Positions 7,644 through 15,841 of a stretch of DNA of 27,831 nucleotides are shown here, in pieces. How positions within the stretch are numbered: position 1 is the stretch's first letter; every line of letters starts with the position of its first letter. Source of the stretch: an uncultured Alphaproteobacteria bacterium (GTDB lineage Bacteria > Pseudomonadota > Alphaproteobacteria > Rs-D84); assembly GCA_937888635.1 (NCBI GenBank), contig CALARG010000031.1:1-27831 (forward strand). The letters are read 5' to 3'. The notes beneath the pieces were generated by a model. The model was not told the origin of the DNA. It did no database searches and saw only the letters and a program-made list of their open reading frames with translations. The translations under genes and the position numbers were made by a program.

Positions 7644-8946
7644 AATATTTGTGTTTTTAATGGCGTTAATGTTAGGCATGCCTGCGATGGCAGCATCACA
7701 GATTAGCGACACCGAAACAGAACGCGTATTAGGCACATTGATTGCGCCATTGGCGGCGGCGGCCGATATTCCAGATGGACGGCTGAAAATTCACATAATT
7801 AACGATGACGATTTCAATGCGTTTGTTATGGGCGGCGAAGATGTCTATATTTATACCGGGCTGTTAAAACAAATCAAGACCCCAGATGCCCTGCAGGCGG
7901 TTGTGGCGCACGAAATGGGACATATGATTGGTGGGCACATGGCACAAATGCGCGACCGAATGGCGGCCGAGATGAAGCGAACAATGCTGATTCAGGCGTT
8001 GGGCGTGGGGCTGATGGTGGCGGGTGGCAACCCAACACTGGGTGCAGGCGTTCTGGCCGGCAGCAGTGGCGTTGCACAACAGTCTTTGCTGGCATTTTCG
8101 CGCGATGAAGAACGAATTGCCGACAATATGGGCGTTGATTTGATGGTGCGCGCAAAACAAAACCCAAATGGTTTTATAACCGTGTTGGAACAAATGCAGG
8201 ATTTAACGGGCGCAATGGAATCTAAAATCAATCCAAACCGAATAAACCACCCCCTGACCCGCGAAAGATTGAATAATGTTCAGGCGCGCATAAATGAAAT
8301 TGCACCAGATTTTAAGCCAAACAAAAAACAGACAACCGAACGCGTGACAGAATATGAACTGGTGCGGGCAAAGTTGGTTGGATATCTGGATACGCCATCG
8401 CGCGTTCGCGAACTGTACCCGTATGCAGACAAATCAGATGCGGCCATTTATGCCCGCGCAATTGCGAATATGCAGGCCGGCAATCTGGACGGGGCGCGCA
8501 TGGGGGTGCAGACACTGATTTCACGAAAACCCGACAATCCATATTTCTGGGAATTGATGGGGGATATTGAATATCAATTTGGGCACTATGATGACAGTGT
8601 AAAAACATATGAAAAATCATTAGAATTGGCGGGTGATGCGCCACAGATTCAGACGGCACTGGCACTGGTGCTGGTGGAACGAAATAAACCTGGGGATATG
8701 GTGCGGGCAATTGACCTGGGCAAACGTGCATTATTGACCGATGCCGCGCCACTGACATACTGGGTATTAGCGCGCGCATACGGTGACGACGACCCGGGGC
8801 GCAGCGCGTGGGCAATGGCAGAATACTATGCGATGATTAATAAACTGGGCGAGGCAAAAAAATATGCACAGCGTGCGCAAAAAGAACTGAATAAAAACGA
8901 CCCAGAATACATCAAGGCCGGGGATATAATTAAAATTAGTGGTTAG
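7636..8946 (+). CDS. BepA/YfgC-like periplasmic M48 metalloprotease with TPR repeats
   Basis: A 436-residue exported zinc protease. A signal peptide (MRKIFVFLMALMLGMPAMA, first residue from GTG) precedes an M48 domain with the zinc-binding HEMGH at 92-96 and the third ligand in SRDEERIAD further on. The C-terminal half is helical with TPR-like repeats (YWELMGDIEYQFGHYDDSVKTY region). E. coli BepA of this architecture checks assembly of outer membrane proteins such as LptD; the same role is likely but inferred. I chose the GTG at 7636, behind a G-rich stretch and giving a clean signal peptide, over the upstream TTG at 7615. It overlaps the end of recG by eight bases. Confidence 0.92.
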   Translation: MRKIFVFLMALMLGMPAMAASQISDTETERVLGTLIAPLAAAADIPDGRLKIHIINDDDFNAFVMGGEDVYIYTGLLKQIKTPDALQAVVAHEMGHMIGGHMAQMRDRMAAEMKRTMLIQALGVGLMVAGGNPTLGAGVLAGSSGVAQQSLLAFSRDEERIADNMGVDLMVRAKQNPNGFITVLEQMQDLTGAMESKINPNRINHPLTRERLNNVQARINEIAPDFKPNKKQTTERVTEYELVRAKLVGYLDTPSRVRELYPYADKSDAAIYARAIANMQAGNLDGARMGVQTLISRKPDNPYFWELMGDIEYQFGHYDDSVKTYEKSLELAGDAPQIQTALALVLVERNKPGDMVRAIDLGKRALLTDAAPLTYWVLARAYGDDDPGRSAWAMAEYYAMINKLGEAKKYAQRAQKELNKNDPEYIKAGDIIKISG

Positions 8947-9169
8947 TTGTTAGTGTAAGTGGTTAGTGTTAGTTGTTAGTGTCGGTCGGGGAATTAATCA
9001 ATTGCGTTTTAAGTTTGTTTATCATATAATGTGTGGGCATTGGGAAACTGGTGTGGGGTGTAAGAACCTCGTCGTCTGTCAGGAATGACATTAAACATTT
9101 CCTCAATCAATTATTGGTTGGGGGGCTGTGATATATATAAATAAACAGCACTATGACGAATAGTTCTTA
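8943..9169. repeat. Intergenic repeat region: TTAGTTGTTAGTG family plus TAAGAAC inverted repeat
   Basis: The gap after the metalloprotease (8947-9226) holds no convincing gene. At 8943-8962 it carries TTAGTTGTTAGTGTAAGTGG, 19 of 20 identical to the left terminal repeat of the element at 26917-27144, followed by a second partial copy. Further on, TAAGAAC..CGTC (9061-9073) is mirrored by GACG..GTTCTTA (9155-9169). TAAGAACCT also occurs in the other element near 26955. It looks like a diverged or composite relative of that element. Confidence 0.6.
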
Positions 9170-9170
9170 A

Positions 9171-9220
9171 CCTCCAACCGCCTTTTGTGCGGTTTTTTTG
9201 TTTTTTTTAACAAATGGAGG
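9171..9220 (+). promoter_or_regulatory. Terminator-like hairpin nested in an SD-pairing stem before the HTH gene
   Basis: AACCGC (9176-9181) pairs with GCGGTT (9189-9194) and is followed by long T runs, which is the form of an intrinsic terminator, yet it lies just 5' of a gene. CCTCCA at 9171-9176 is a perfect complement of TGGAGG at 9215-9220, the ribosome binding site of that gene. The site could therefore stop upstream transcription, act as an attenuator, or both. Confidence 0.5.
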
Positions 9221-9226
9221 AATAAA

Positions 9227-9445
9227 ATGAGTATTGTATTAGTAGACAGCAAATATTTTGGCCAGTATTTGGCCCGTGCGCGCAAAACTGTAAATCTGCG
9301 CCGGGCAGATGCGGCCAAGATGCTGAACATATCGCACAGCGAACTGATAAAAATAGAAAATGGCAAAATGTTAATGCCGGAACGGATTGTTGAAAAGTTA
9401 ATGACCAATGGACTGACATTAATATTAAGCAGGCGCAGAAATTAA
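9227..9445 (+). CDS. Small helix-turn-helix (Cro/C1-type) protein
   Basis: A 72-residue protein with an HTH of the Cro/C1 style: FGQYLARARKTVNLRRADAA then KMLNISHSELIKIENGK. This is the xre-like pattern with the conserved IExGK turn. It is almost all DNA-binding domain, with a short basic tail (LSRRRN), so it is probably a transcription regulator with no separate sensing domain. The start at 9227 is set by a strong TGGAGG site at 9215-9220, with a hairpin just before it. The target is unknown. It is convergent with rubrerythrin and shares its terminator. Confidence 0.8.
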   Translation: MSIVLVDSKYFGQYLARARKTVNLRRADAAKMLNISHSELIKIENGKMLMPERIVEKLMTNGLTLILSRRRN

Positions 9446-9472
9446 AAATCCCCCGATTGGGGGATTTTTATT
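9444..9472. terminator. Bidirectional terminator between the HTH gene and rubrerythrin
   Basis: The stem ATCCCCC/GGGGGAT with loop GATT is flanked by A runs on the left and T runs on the right. It sits between the two convergent stop codons. A near-copy ends the RNase J gene at 26895-26912. Confidence 0.8.
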
Positions 9473-10094
9473 AGTCGTCAATTACACTGTATTCACAGAA
9501 ACCTTCGTTTGTATCACAGCGGGAAATTGTACCTTCGCTGATGAAGTATCCCTGTTCGTGCAAACATGCAGGACATACTTTTGGGGCCTCTGTCCCAATG
9601 TGCCACATACCACAGTTTGTGCAACGCCACATAACGATTTTGTCCTGTTTGAACAATGTGCCGTCTTCAACCGCTTCGGCCAAGGCGCGGAAGCGTGATT
9701 CATGATAGCGTTCGGCATAACCGATGTTCTTTAAGATTTCTGCGATTGCAGGAAAACCTTCTTGGGCGGCGATTTGCGCGAATTTTGGATACATTTCTGT
9801 ATTTTCTTCGTGTTCACCATAGGCGGCAGCCTGCAGGTTTTCCAAGGTTGTGCCAATCTTGCCCGCGGGGAACGAAGCAGTGATTTCTAATTCGCCACCT
9901 TCCAAAAACTTAAACAAGCGAGATGCGTGTTCTTTTTCCTGGTCAGCGGTTTCTAAAAAGATTTTTGAAATTGCCTGGAAACCTTCTTTCTTGGCCGCAG
10001 ATGCATACATAGTATAACGATTGCGTGCCTGGGATTCGCCAGCAAATGCAATTAACAGATTCTTTTCAGTCTGTGTACCTTTTAATGATACCAT
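9471..10094 (-). CDS. rbr: Rubrerythrin
   Basis: A 207-residue non-haem iron peroxidase typical of anaerobes and microaerobes. The N-terminal ferritin-like four-helix domain carries the diiron ligands (LLIAFAGESQARNRY, DQEKEHA, then AYGEHEEN and YAERYHESRF). The C-terminal rubredoxin-like domain has two cysteine pairs (CTNCG and CPAC) to bind an iron that passes electrons to the diiron centre. It reduces hydrogen peroxide to water in the cytoplasm. The tail after the rubredoxin domain is slightly longer than usual and holds two more cysteines. An AAGGAGA site and a good promoter precede it. Together with the peroxiredoxin it points to a cell needing oxygen defence without much aerobic respiration. 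Confidence 0.96.
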   Translation of the reverse strand: MVSLKGTQTEKNLLIAFAGESQARNRYTMYASAAKKEGFQAISKIFLETADQEKEHASRLFKFLEGGELEITASFPAGKIGTTLENLQAAAYGEHEENTEMYPKFAQIAAQEGFPAIAEILKNIGYAERYHESRFRALAEAVEDGTLFKQDKIVMWRCTNCGMWHIGTEAPKVCPACLHEQGYFISEGTISRCDTNEGFCEYSVIDD

Positions 10095-10139
10095 TGTTTG
10101 TTCTCCTTTTATGGTTAAGTTTTTTAAGTTTCTGTGCAG

Positions 10140-10168
10140 ATTTTAACAGACGAAATAGCAAAATGCAA
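10140..10168 (-). promoter_or_regulatory. Promoter of rubrerythrin
   Basis: On the minus strand, TTGCAT (10163-10168) and TAAAAT (10140-10145) are 17 bases apart and about 45 bases before the start codon. It lies next to the stop of the upstream hypothetical gene, so rubrerythrin can be expressed alone. Confidence 0.65.
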
Positions 10169-10171
10169 AAA

Positions 10172-11672
<1,501 letters not shown>

Positions 11673-11705
11673 TTATCCTCTTGGGCTGTATTATAATCTA
11701 AAAAC

Positions 11706-11734
11706 TTGCAATTTCCAGTATAAAAGGCTATAAT
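11706..11734 (+). promoter_or_regulatory. Promoter of the tmRNA gene
   Basis: TTGCAA (11706-11711) and a perfect TATAAT (11729-11734) are spaced by 17 bases. The predicted start is near 11741. A TATAAT facing the other way near 11689-11694 may serve obgE, so the two promoters would overlap. Confidence 0.8.
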
Positions 11735-11740
11735 AATTGG

Positions 11741-12079
11741 GCTGCAATGCAGTGATGATTCTGAATCCGTTGTGAAATAGTCGTTTTGGACTGGGGGGCG
11801 GTACCCCACAGCTCCACCATTATCTGATATGATGTTTGGGTCGTATTTGATTATGGGGCTGACATAGATTCGACAGGCGATGAAAGACAAATTGGTTGAA
11901 TCCGACATGGCGTCGTTAAAAGCCAACTAAAAACTGAATGGCGATAGAATCGCTGCGAACGACAATGTTCGCCTTGCAATGGCTGCCTAATATGGCGTTG
12001 AATATGGTTGGCGATTGTTGACCGTATTCGTTTTAGCAATTGCGGTGTTCGCCGGGTACATGGCACCAGAAATCCCGGC
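11741..12079 (+). ncRNA. ssrA: Circularly permuted two-piece tmRNA
   Basis: tmRNA rescues stalled ribosomes and adds a degradation tag. The tRNA-like 3' end comes first: T-stem and acceptor strand ending in CAGCTCCACCA at 11809-11819. A 35-base spacer (11820-11854) follows, then the 5' end GGGGCTGACATAGATTCGAC from 11855. The 7-bp acceptor stem GGGGCTG/CAGCTCC pairs across the spacer with one G-U. This order is the permuted, two-piece form typical of alphaproteobacteria. The tag frame at 11952-11990 reads AANDNVRLAMAA then TAA, with the exact resume codon (GCT or GCG) uncertain. A stem GCCGGG/CCCGGC (12051-12079) followed by ATTTTTAT probably ends it. Outer boundaries are approximate. The T loop GGCGGTA departs from the usual TTCGANT. 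Confidence 0.92.
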
Positions 12080-12086
12080 ATTTTTA
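12051..12086 (+). terminator. Probable terminator of tmRNA
   Basis: GCCGGG at 12051-12056 and CCCGGC at 12074-12079 form a 6-bp stem with a 17-base loop, followed by ATTTTTAT. The loop is long, so it may be a weak terminator or part of the coding-piece structure. Confidence 0.5.
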
Positions 12087-12114
12087 TATTTATGTATAAC
12101 AAAGGAAACAGAAA

Positions 12115-12342
12115 ATGTTTGGAAAAATAAAAAAAGTATTCTTTACAGGCGTATTTGGTGTCTTGTACATATCATTTATCGCACAAATCGTTTATGTGTT
12201 GGGCTGGGTTGCAGGCTTTGAAAACAAAATCGCGGCCATGGGTTTATTATCATTGGAATGGTTGATTTTGATTGCCGCGCGCTATCTGTCAAAGCGTTCC
12301 AGCAACAGCGCACAGCACAGCAATGGCTATCGTCGTCGCTAA
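12115..12342 (+). CDS. Small membrane protein, two predicted TM helices
   Basis: A 75-residue protein with two hydrophobic stretches (about residues 8-34 and 38-56) joined by a short polar turn and ending in a basic, Ser-rich tail. No family is recognised. An AAGGAA ribosome binding site lies eight bases before the ATG, and an intrinsic terminator follows, so it looks like a genuine single gene placed between tmRNA and lon. Topology by the positive-inside rule would put both ends in the cytoplasm. Function is unknown. Confidence 0.7.
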   Translation: MFGKIKKVFFTGVFGVLYISFIAQIVYVLGWVAGFENKIAAMGLLSLEWLILIAARYLSKRSSNSAQHSNGYRRR

Positions 12343-12359
12343 AAATCAAAATTCAAAAC

Positions 12360-12384
12360 CAGACCGCCAATTGGCGGTTTTCTT
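12360..12384 (+). terminator. Terminator after the small membrane protein
   Basis: The perfect 16-base palindrome ACCGCCAATTGGCGGT (12363-12378) is followed by TTTCTTATT. It is a shorter relative of the hairpins at 123 and 3580. Confidence 0.75.
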
Positions 12385-12411
12385 ATTCCGTGAAATCGGA
12401 TTTTATAGTCC

Positions 12412-12439
12412 TTGAAATCTGATGAAAATATATTATATT
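12412..12439 (+). promoter_or_regulatory. Candidate promoter of lon, very short leader
   Basis: TTGAAA (12412-12417) and TATATT (12434-12439) are 16 bases apart. The transcript would begin at about 12445-12448, only a few bases before the ATG at 12450. No ribosome binding site is seen. Confidence 0.5.
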
Positions 12440-12449
12440 TATCAACGCT

Positions 12450-14213
12450 ATGAAAAAATATATTTTACCGTTTCGTGATTTAGTTGTTTCGCCGGGGCTG
12501 ACGGTGCCGGCACTGATTGATAATCAAATGTCTGTGGCGTGTATCAAGGCTGCGTCCAAGGCAGAAGGCCAGGAAATTATCCTGGTGCCACAGAATACTT
12601 GGTCGTATCCGACAGATATCAAAGATATTTATGATGTCGGAACAATTGGTGAAATAATCCAAGTGTTAAGCATGCCAGATGGCGCAATGCATATACTGGT
12701 CAAAACACACAGTGCGGTTAAATTGAGCGAGATGGAGGTTAACAGCGGTATCTTTACCGGTGTTGCCACCACAATTGAAGTTGCAGACGATATGTTTGAA
12801 GAAAAGACATTAATGCTGCGCGATATTGTTGCCGATAATATGGAAGAACTGGCCCAGGCAACACGCAAATTTAAGATTGATAAACTGCGCAATGTGATTG
12901 CGAACTATCCCCTGCCTGCGTTTGTTGATTCTGTGATTCAAACCGCGGATGTTGATAATGATACGGCGGTAAAGGTTTTGGCAGCGACCAGTTGGTCTGA
13001 AAAACTGACCATATTGTTAGAGGCGATTAAGTTATTGTTGGAAACTGCAAAAATTGAAGAATCAATTGCAAAACGCATTCATCAACAAATGGAAAGCGGA
13101 CGACGCGAAGCAATTCTGCAAGAGAAAATGCGCGCAATTCAAAAAGAAATGGGCGACGATGATGCAGAGGTAGACACCGCCAACATACGCAAAAAAATCA
13201 TGCGTTCGGCCATGCCACGCGACGCCAAAGAAAAGGCAATCAGCGAATGGAAGCGCATGCGTTCAATGTCGCCAATGTCAAACGAAGGTGGATTGCTGAA
13301 AACATATCTGGACGAACTGTTGGCGATGCCGTGGGGTAAATCTGATAACCCACCAATTGATTTAAAACAGGCGCGTGAAATACTGGATTCACAGCATTCA
13401 GGAATGGCGGATGTCAAAGAACGTATTTTGGAACATATTGCGGTTATGAAAAAAACCAAGTCTAACCAGGGCAGCATATTGTGCTTTGTTGGCGCGCCGG
13501 GCGTTGGAAAAACATCGCTGTGCAAATCAATTGCAGATGCATTGGGGCGCAAATATCAGCGCATATCACTTGGCGGGATATCGGACGAAGCGCACTTCCG
13601 TGGCCACCGCAAGACATATATTGGGGCGCAGGCGGGGCGCATTATGGATGCGTTGAAAAGATGCAAGACCAACAACCCTGTTATCGTACTGGACGAGATT
13701 GACAAGATGGGGCGCGATTGGCGCGGTGACCCGGAATCTGCATTGCTGGAAATTCTGGACCCAGAACAAAACAAGGCGTTTCGTGACCATTATTTAGAGG
13801 TGGACTTTGACCTGTCAAATGTAATGTTTATTGCGACTGCTAACAGTTTGAATATGTCAAACGCATTAAAAGACCGTATGGAGATTATTGAAATCCCGGG
13901 CTATTCAATGGACGACAAGATTAAGATTGCACGCGAACACTTGATTGGGCGCGCGGCACGCGACACAGGATGGCAAATGGACAATATTGTTATGTCTGAT
14001 GATGCGTTGCGGCATATTATCCAGAACTATACATCTGAACAAGGTGTACGCCAGGCACAACGCGAAATCACCGCGATACTGCGTCGTTCGCTGTTGGAAA
14101 ATGACTGCGAAGATATCAAGACGGAATTTACACCACAAAAGATTGACCAATTAATGGCGACGCGCAAGTCAATTAATTCGTCCAAGAAAATTGGTTTTGG
14201 GGTTCGCGTATGA
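12450..14213 (+). CDS. lon: Lon-type AAA+ ATPase lacking the protease domain
   Basis: This 587-residue protein matches Lon from its N terminus through the AAA+ module and then stops. The N-terminal substrate domain starts at ILPFRDLVVSPG. A long helical region with HQQMESGRREAILQEKMRAIQKEM lies around 211-234. The ATPase has GAPGVGKT at 348-355 (Walker A), VIVLDEID at 411-418 (Walker B), sensor-1 N465, an arginine-finger candidate R476 and sensor-2 R534 in GVRQAQREI. Lon is normally about 780-800 residues with a Ser-Lys protease domain in the last 190-200. That domain, with its GPSAG serine motif, is missing: the protein ends at SSKKIGFGVRV, about where the linker to the protease starts. No protease piece is found downstream in any frame. 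The ATPase motifs are intact, so it may act as an unfoldase or chaperone. Its TGA overlaps the next ATG. Confidence 0.93.
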   Translation: MKKYILPFRDLVVSPGLTVPALIDNQMSVACIKAASKAEGQEIILVPQNTWSYPTDIKDIYDVGTIGEIIQVLSMPDGAMHILVKTHSAVKLSEMEVNSGIFTGVATTIEVADDMFEEKTLMLRDIVADNMEELAQATRKFKIDKLRNVIANYPLPAFVDSVIQTADVDNDTAVKVLAATSWSEKLTILLEAIKLLLETAKIEESIAKRIHQQMESGRREAILQEKMRAIQKEMGDDDAEVDTANIRKKIMRSAMPRDAKEKAISEWKRMRSMSPMSNEGGLLKTYLDELLAMPWGKSDNPPIDLKQAREILDSQHSGMADVKERILEHIAVMKKTKSNQGSILCFVGAPGVGKTSLCKSIADALGRKYQRISLGGISDEAHFRGHRKTYIGAQAGRIMDALKRCKTNNPVIVLDEIDKMGRDWRGDPESALLEILDPEQNKAFRDHYLEVDFDLSNVMFIATANSLNMSNALKDRMEIIEIPGYSMDDKIKIAREHLIGRAARDTGWQMDNIVMSDDALRHIIQNYTSEQGVRQAQREITAILRRSLLENDCEDIKTEFTPQKIDQLMATRKSINSSKKIGFGVRV

Positions 14214-14596
14214 GAAAAACAAAGCACAACGGCATTTACCATACAATAATAAATGGCAAGCCAGAAGAACTGTGTATTATTGGCGACGGATGGGAACAAT
14301 TAACCACATTTCGTGAAATTGAACATTATATGAAAACACACCGGGCAACATTTGGATACGCAACCGCGCCGATCCGCCAAGGTGCACGCCAGCAAGATAT
14401 ATTAAGCGCAAAATCTGACAAATATGAAATCATCGCATTCAGGGACGCCACGCCGGGCACAACAAATTTATTGTTTTCACCACAATATCGTGTTCAGGTA
14501 TATGACCGCAAAACAAACAAAACAAATACATACATGGGGACCGTTGCGGGATTTATGTTTGATATGTTAAACAATTTTCGGGGGCAACAAAAATGA
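14210..14596 (+). CDS. Hypothetical protein coupled to lon and tsaB
   Basis: A 128-residue protein that I do not recognise. It is predicted soluble and basic, with a beta-rich look (NGIYHTIINGKPEELCIIGDGWEQL at the start, YRVQVYDRKTNKTNTYMGT near the end). There is no signal peptide, membrane helix or catalytic motif. It overlaps lon by four bases (ATGA) and tsaB by four bases (ATGA), so all three are probably translated in a coupled way. It occupies the place where the Lon protease domain would be encoded but shows no similarity to it. Its role may relate to the protease-less Lon, but this is only inference from position. Confidence 0.75.
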   Translation: MRKTKHNGIYHTIINGKPEELCIIGDGWEQLTTFREIEHYMKTHRATFGYATAPIRQGARQQDILSAKSDKYEIIAFRDATPGTTNLLFSPQYRVQVYDRKTNKTNTYMGTVAGFMFDMLNNFRGQQK

Positions 14597-15135
14597 TTCT
14601 GATAATAAACACTTCTGGTAAAGACCTGGAATTTGTATTGGGCGACAAATACAAATCTGTGGTGGTGGAAAAGCAATCGGTCGCCCTGCCCGCACAATGC
14701 GAAAAGTTTATCGCCGAATGTGGCACAACATGGCGCGACATCAGCGCAATTGGTATTGTTGTTGGCCCAGGCAGTTTTACTGGAATCCGCCTGGGGATTG
14801 CGTATGCCAAGGGACTGGGGCTGGGGCTGAATATCCCGGTGGTTGGTATCAGCGTATTTGACCTGTACCTGGCGGCGACGCCAGACGCGTTTGTTGCGAT
14901 TGATTCTGGGCGTGGTGATTTCTTTGTTGCGGCGAACGGATTGCCACCACAGACAATGGGGATTGAAGAATTAGAGGTTAAACAAATGGAATGGCCACGC
15001 ACAGTTGGACATAAACCATTTGACTTAAAATTGGGCGTTGATATTGTAAAACAAAAAATCGCCAGTGGTGATTTGGAACCTGCGGTGCCAATGTATCTGC
15101 GCCCCAGTTATGCAGAAGAAAACAAGGGCAAATAA
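14593..15135 (+). CDS. tsaB: tRNA threonylcarbamoyladenosine biosynthesis protein TsaB
   Basis: A 180-residue protein of the ASKHA fold that supports TsaD in making N6-threonylcarbamoyladenosine at position 37 of ANN-decoding tRNAs. The signature GIVVGPGSFTGIRLGIAYAKGL (about residues 53-74) is clear, and the N terminus ILIINTSG fits the family. It is somewhat shorter than E. coli TsaB (231 residues), mainly at the C terminus, as in many alphaproteobacterial versions. It overlaps the upstream gene by four bases. The family is often next to rimI; here a 108-residue AT-rich gene separates them. MtaB later in the window acts on the same modified base. Confidence 0.94.
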   Translation: MILIINTSGKDLEFVLGDKYKSVVVEKQSVALPAQCEKFIAECGTTWRDISAIGIVVGPGSFTGIRLGIAYAKGLGLGLNIPVVGISVFDLYLAATPDAFVAIDSGRGDFFVAANGLPPQTMGIEELEVKQMEWPRTVGHKPFDLKLGVDIVKQKIASGDLEPAVPMYLRPSYAEENKGK

Positions 15136-15138
15136 TAT

Positions 15139-15465
15139 ATGCAAGAAAATATCAAATCTTTATTAAAAAACCAAATACACAGTCGTATTGAATGCCTTGC
15201 AGATAATGAAAAGGTTTGTTTTTTACAGCATGCCCCATTTTGTAAACAATCATATAAATATATAGATACATATCGCATATGGAAAAGTAATGAATTTTTA
15301 GATGTTTATCACATCCGGGACTATAACAGCAAACAAAGTGTTGATTTACATTTTATTATGCAAATAGACGAAACAAATGTAAAAATTCAAGAAACAAATA
15401 CTGAATTTGCAAAACAAATATTAGAACAGTTAAAGCTGAAGCACCTTAAACAAAATGTTAAATGA
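15139..15465 (+). CDS. AT-rich hypothetical protein between tsaB and rimI
   Basis: I do not recognise this 108-residue protein. It is rich in Lys, Gln, Asn and Ile, and its DNA is clearly more AT-rich than the genes on both sides. It starts three bases after the tsaB stop without a clear ribosome binding site and overlaps the rimI start by 11 bases. No membrane segment, signal peptide or motif is evident. The composition and the position inside a usually tight tsaB-rimI pair suggest a later insertion into the operon. It could also be a fast-evolving lineage-specific gene. Confidence 0.65.
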   Translation: MQENIKSLLKNQIHSRIECLADNEKVCFLQHAPFCKQSYKYIDTYRIWKSNEFLDVYHIRDYNSKQSVDLHFIMQIDETNVKIQETNTEFAKQILEQLKLKHLKQNVK

Positions 15466-15841
15466 ATTGGCGAATCTTCATCAAAAATGCTTTCCGCACA
15501 AACCATGGTCTGCGGACGATTTTGCAGATTTAAAAAAATCAGGCTGTGAGATTATCGCCAGTCAAAATGGTTTTATCGTTTGGCGGGCGGTCGCGGACGA
15601 AGCAGAATTAATCACAATCGGTGTTGCGCCCGATGCACGGCGCACAGGGATTGGGGCCACCATGATTGGAATTATGGAAGGGGAATTGAAAAAGTCTGGT
15701 GTTAAATCTGTGTTTTTAGAAGTTGCAGAAAATAACGCCCCTGCCCGCAAATTATATGAACAAAATGGCTATGTTCAAATTGGCGTGCGCCCAAAATACT
15801 ATGATGGTATTGACGCCATTATGATGAAGAAAGATTTATAA
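15455..15841 (+). CDS. rimI: RimI-like GNAT N-acetyltransferase
   Basis: A 128-residue acetyl-CoA-dependent acetyltransferase. The start ELANLHQKCFPHKPWSADDFADL is typical of RimI, which acetylates the N-terminal alanine of ribosomal protein S18. Motif A is seen in ELITIGVAPDARRTGIGATM, with the RxxGxG acetyl-CoA loop, followed by VFLEVAENNAPARKLYEQNGY, the standard motif B. Length is slightly below the E. coli enzyme (148). Its position downstream of tsaB supports the assignment. The stop codon overlaps that of the convergent helicase through the palindrome TTATAA. Confidence 0.9.
   Translation: MLNELANLHQKCFPHKPWSADDFADLKKSGCEIIASQNGFIVWRAVADEAELITIGVAPDARRTGIGATMIGIMEGELKKSGVKSVFLEVAENNAPARKLYEQNGYVQIGVRPKYYDGIDAIMMKKDL

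Noticed and set aside
14211..14800. A frameshift in lon with the protease domain continuing in another frame
   Set aside because: The three forward frames after the stop hold an unrelated 128-residue protein and tsaB; no GPSAG motif or other S16 protease sequence appears.
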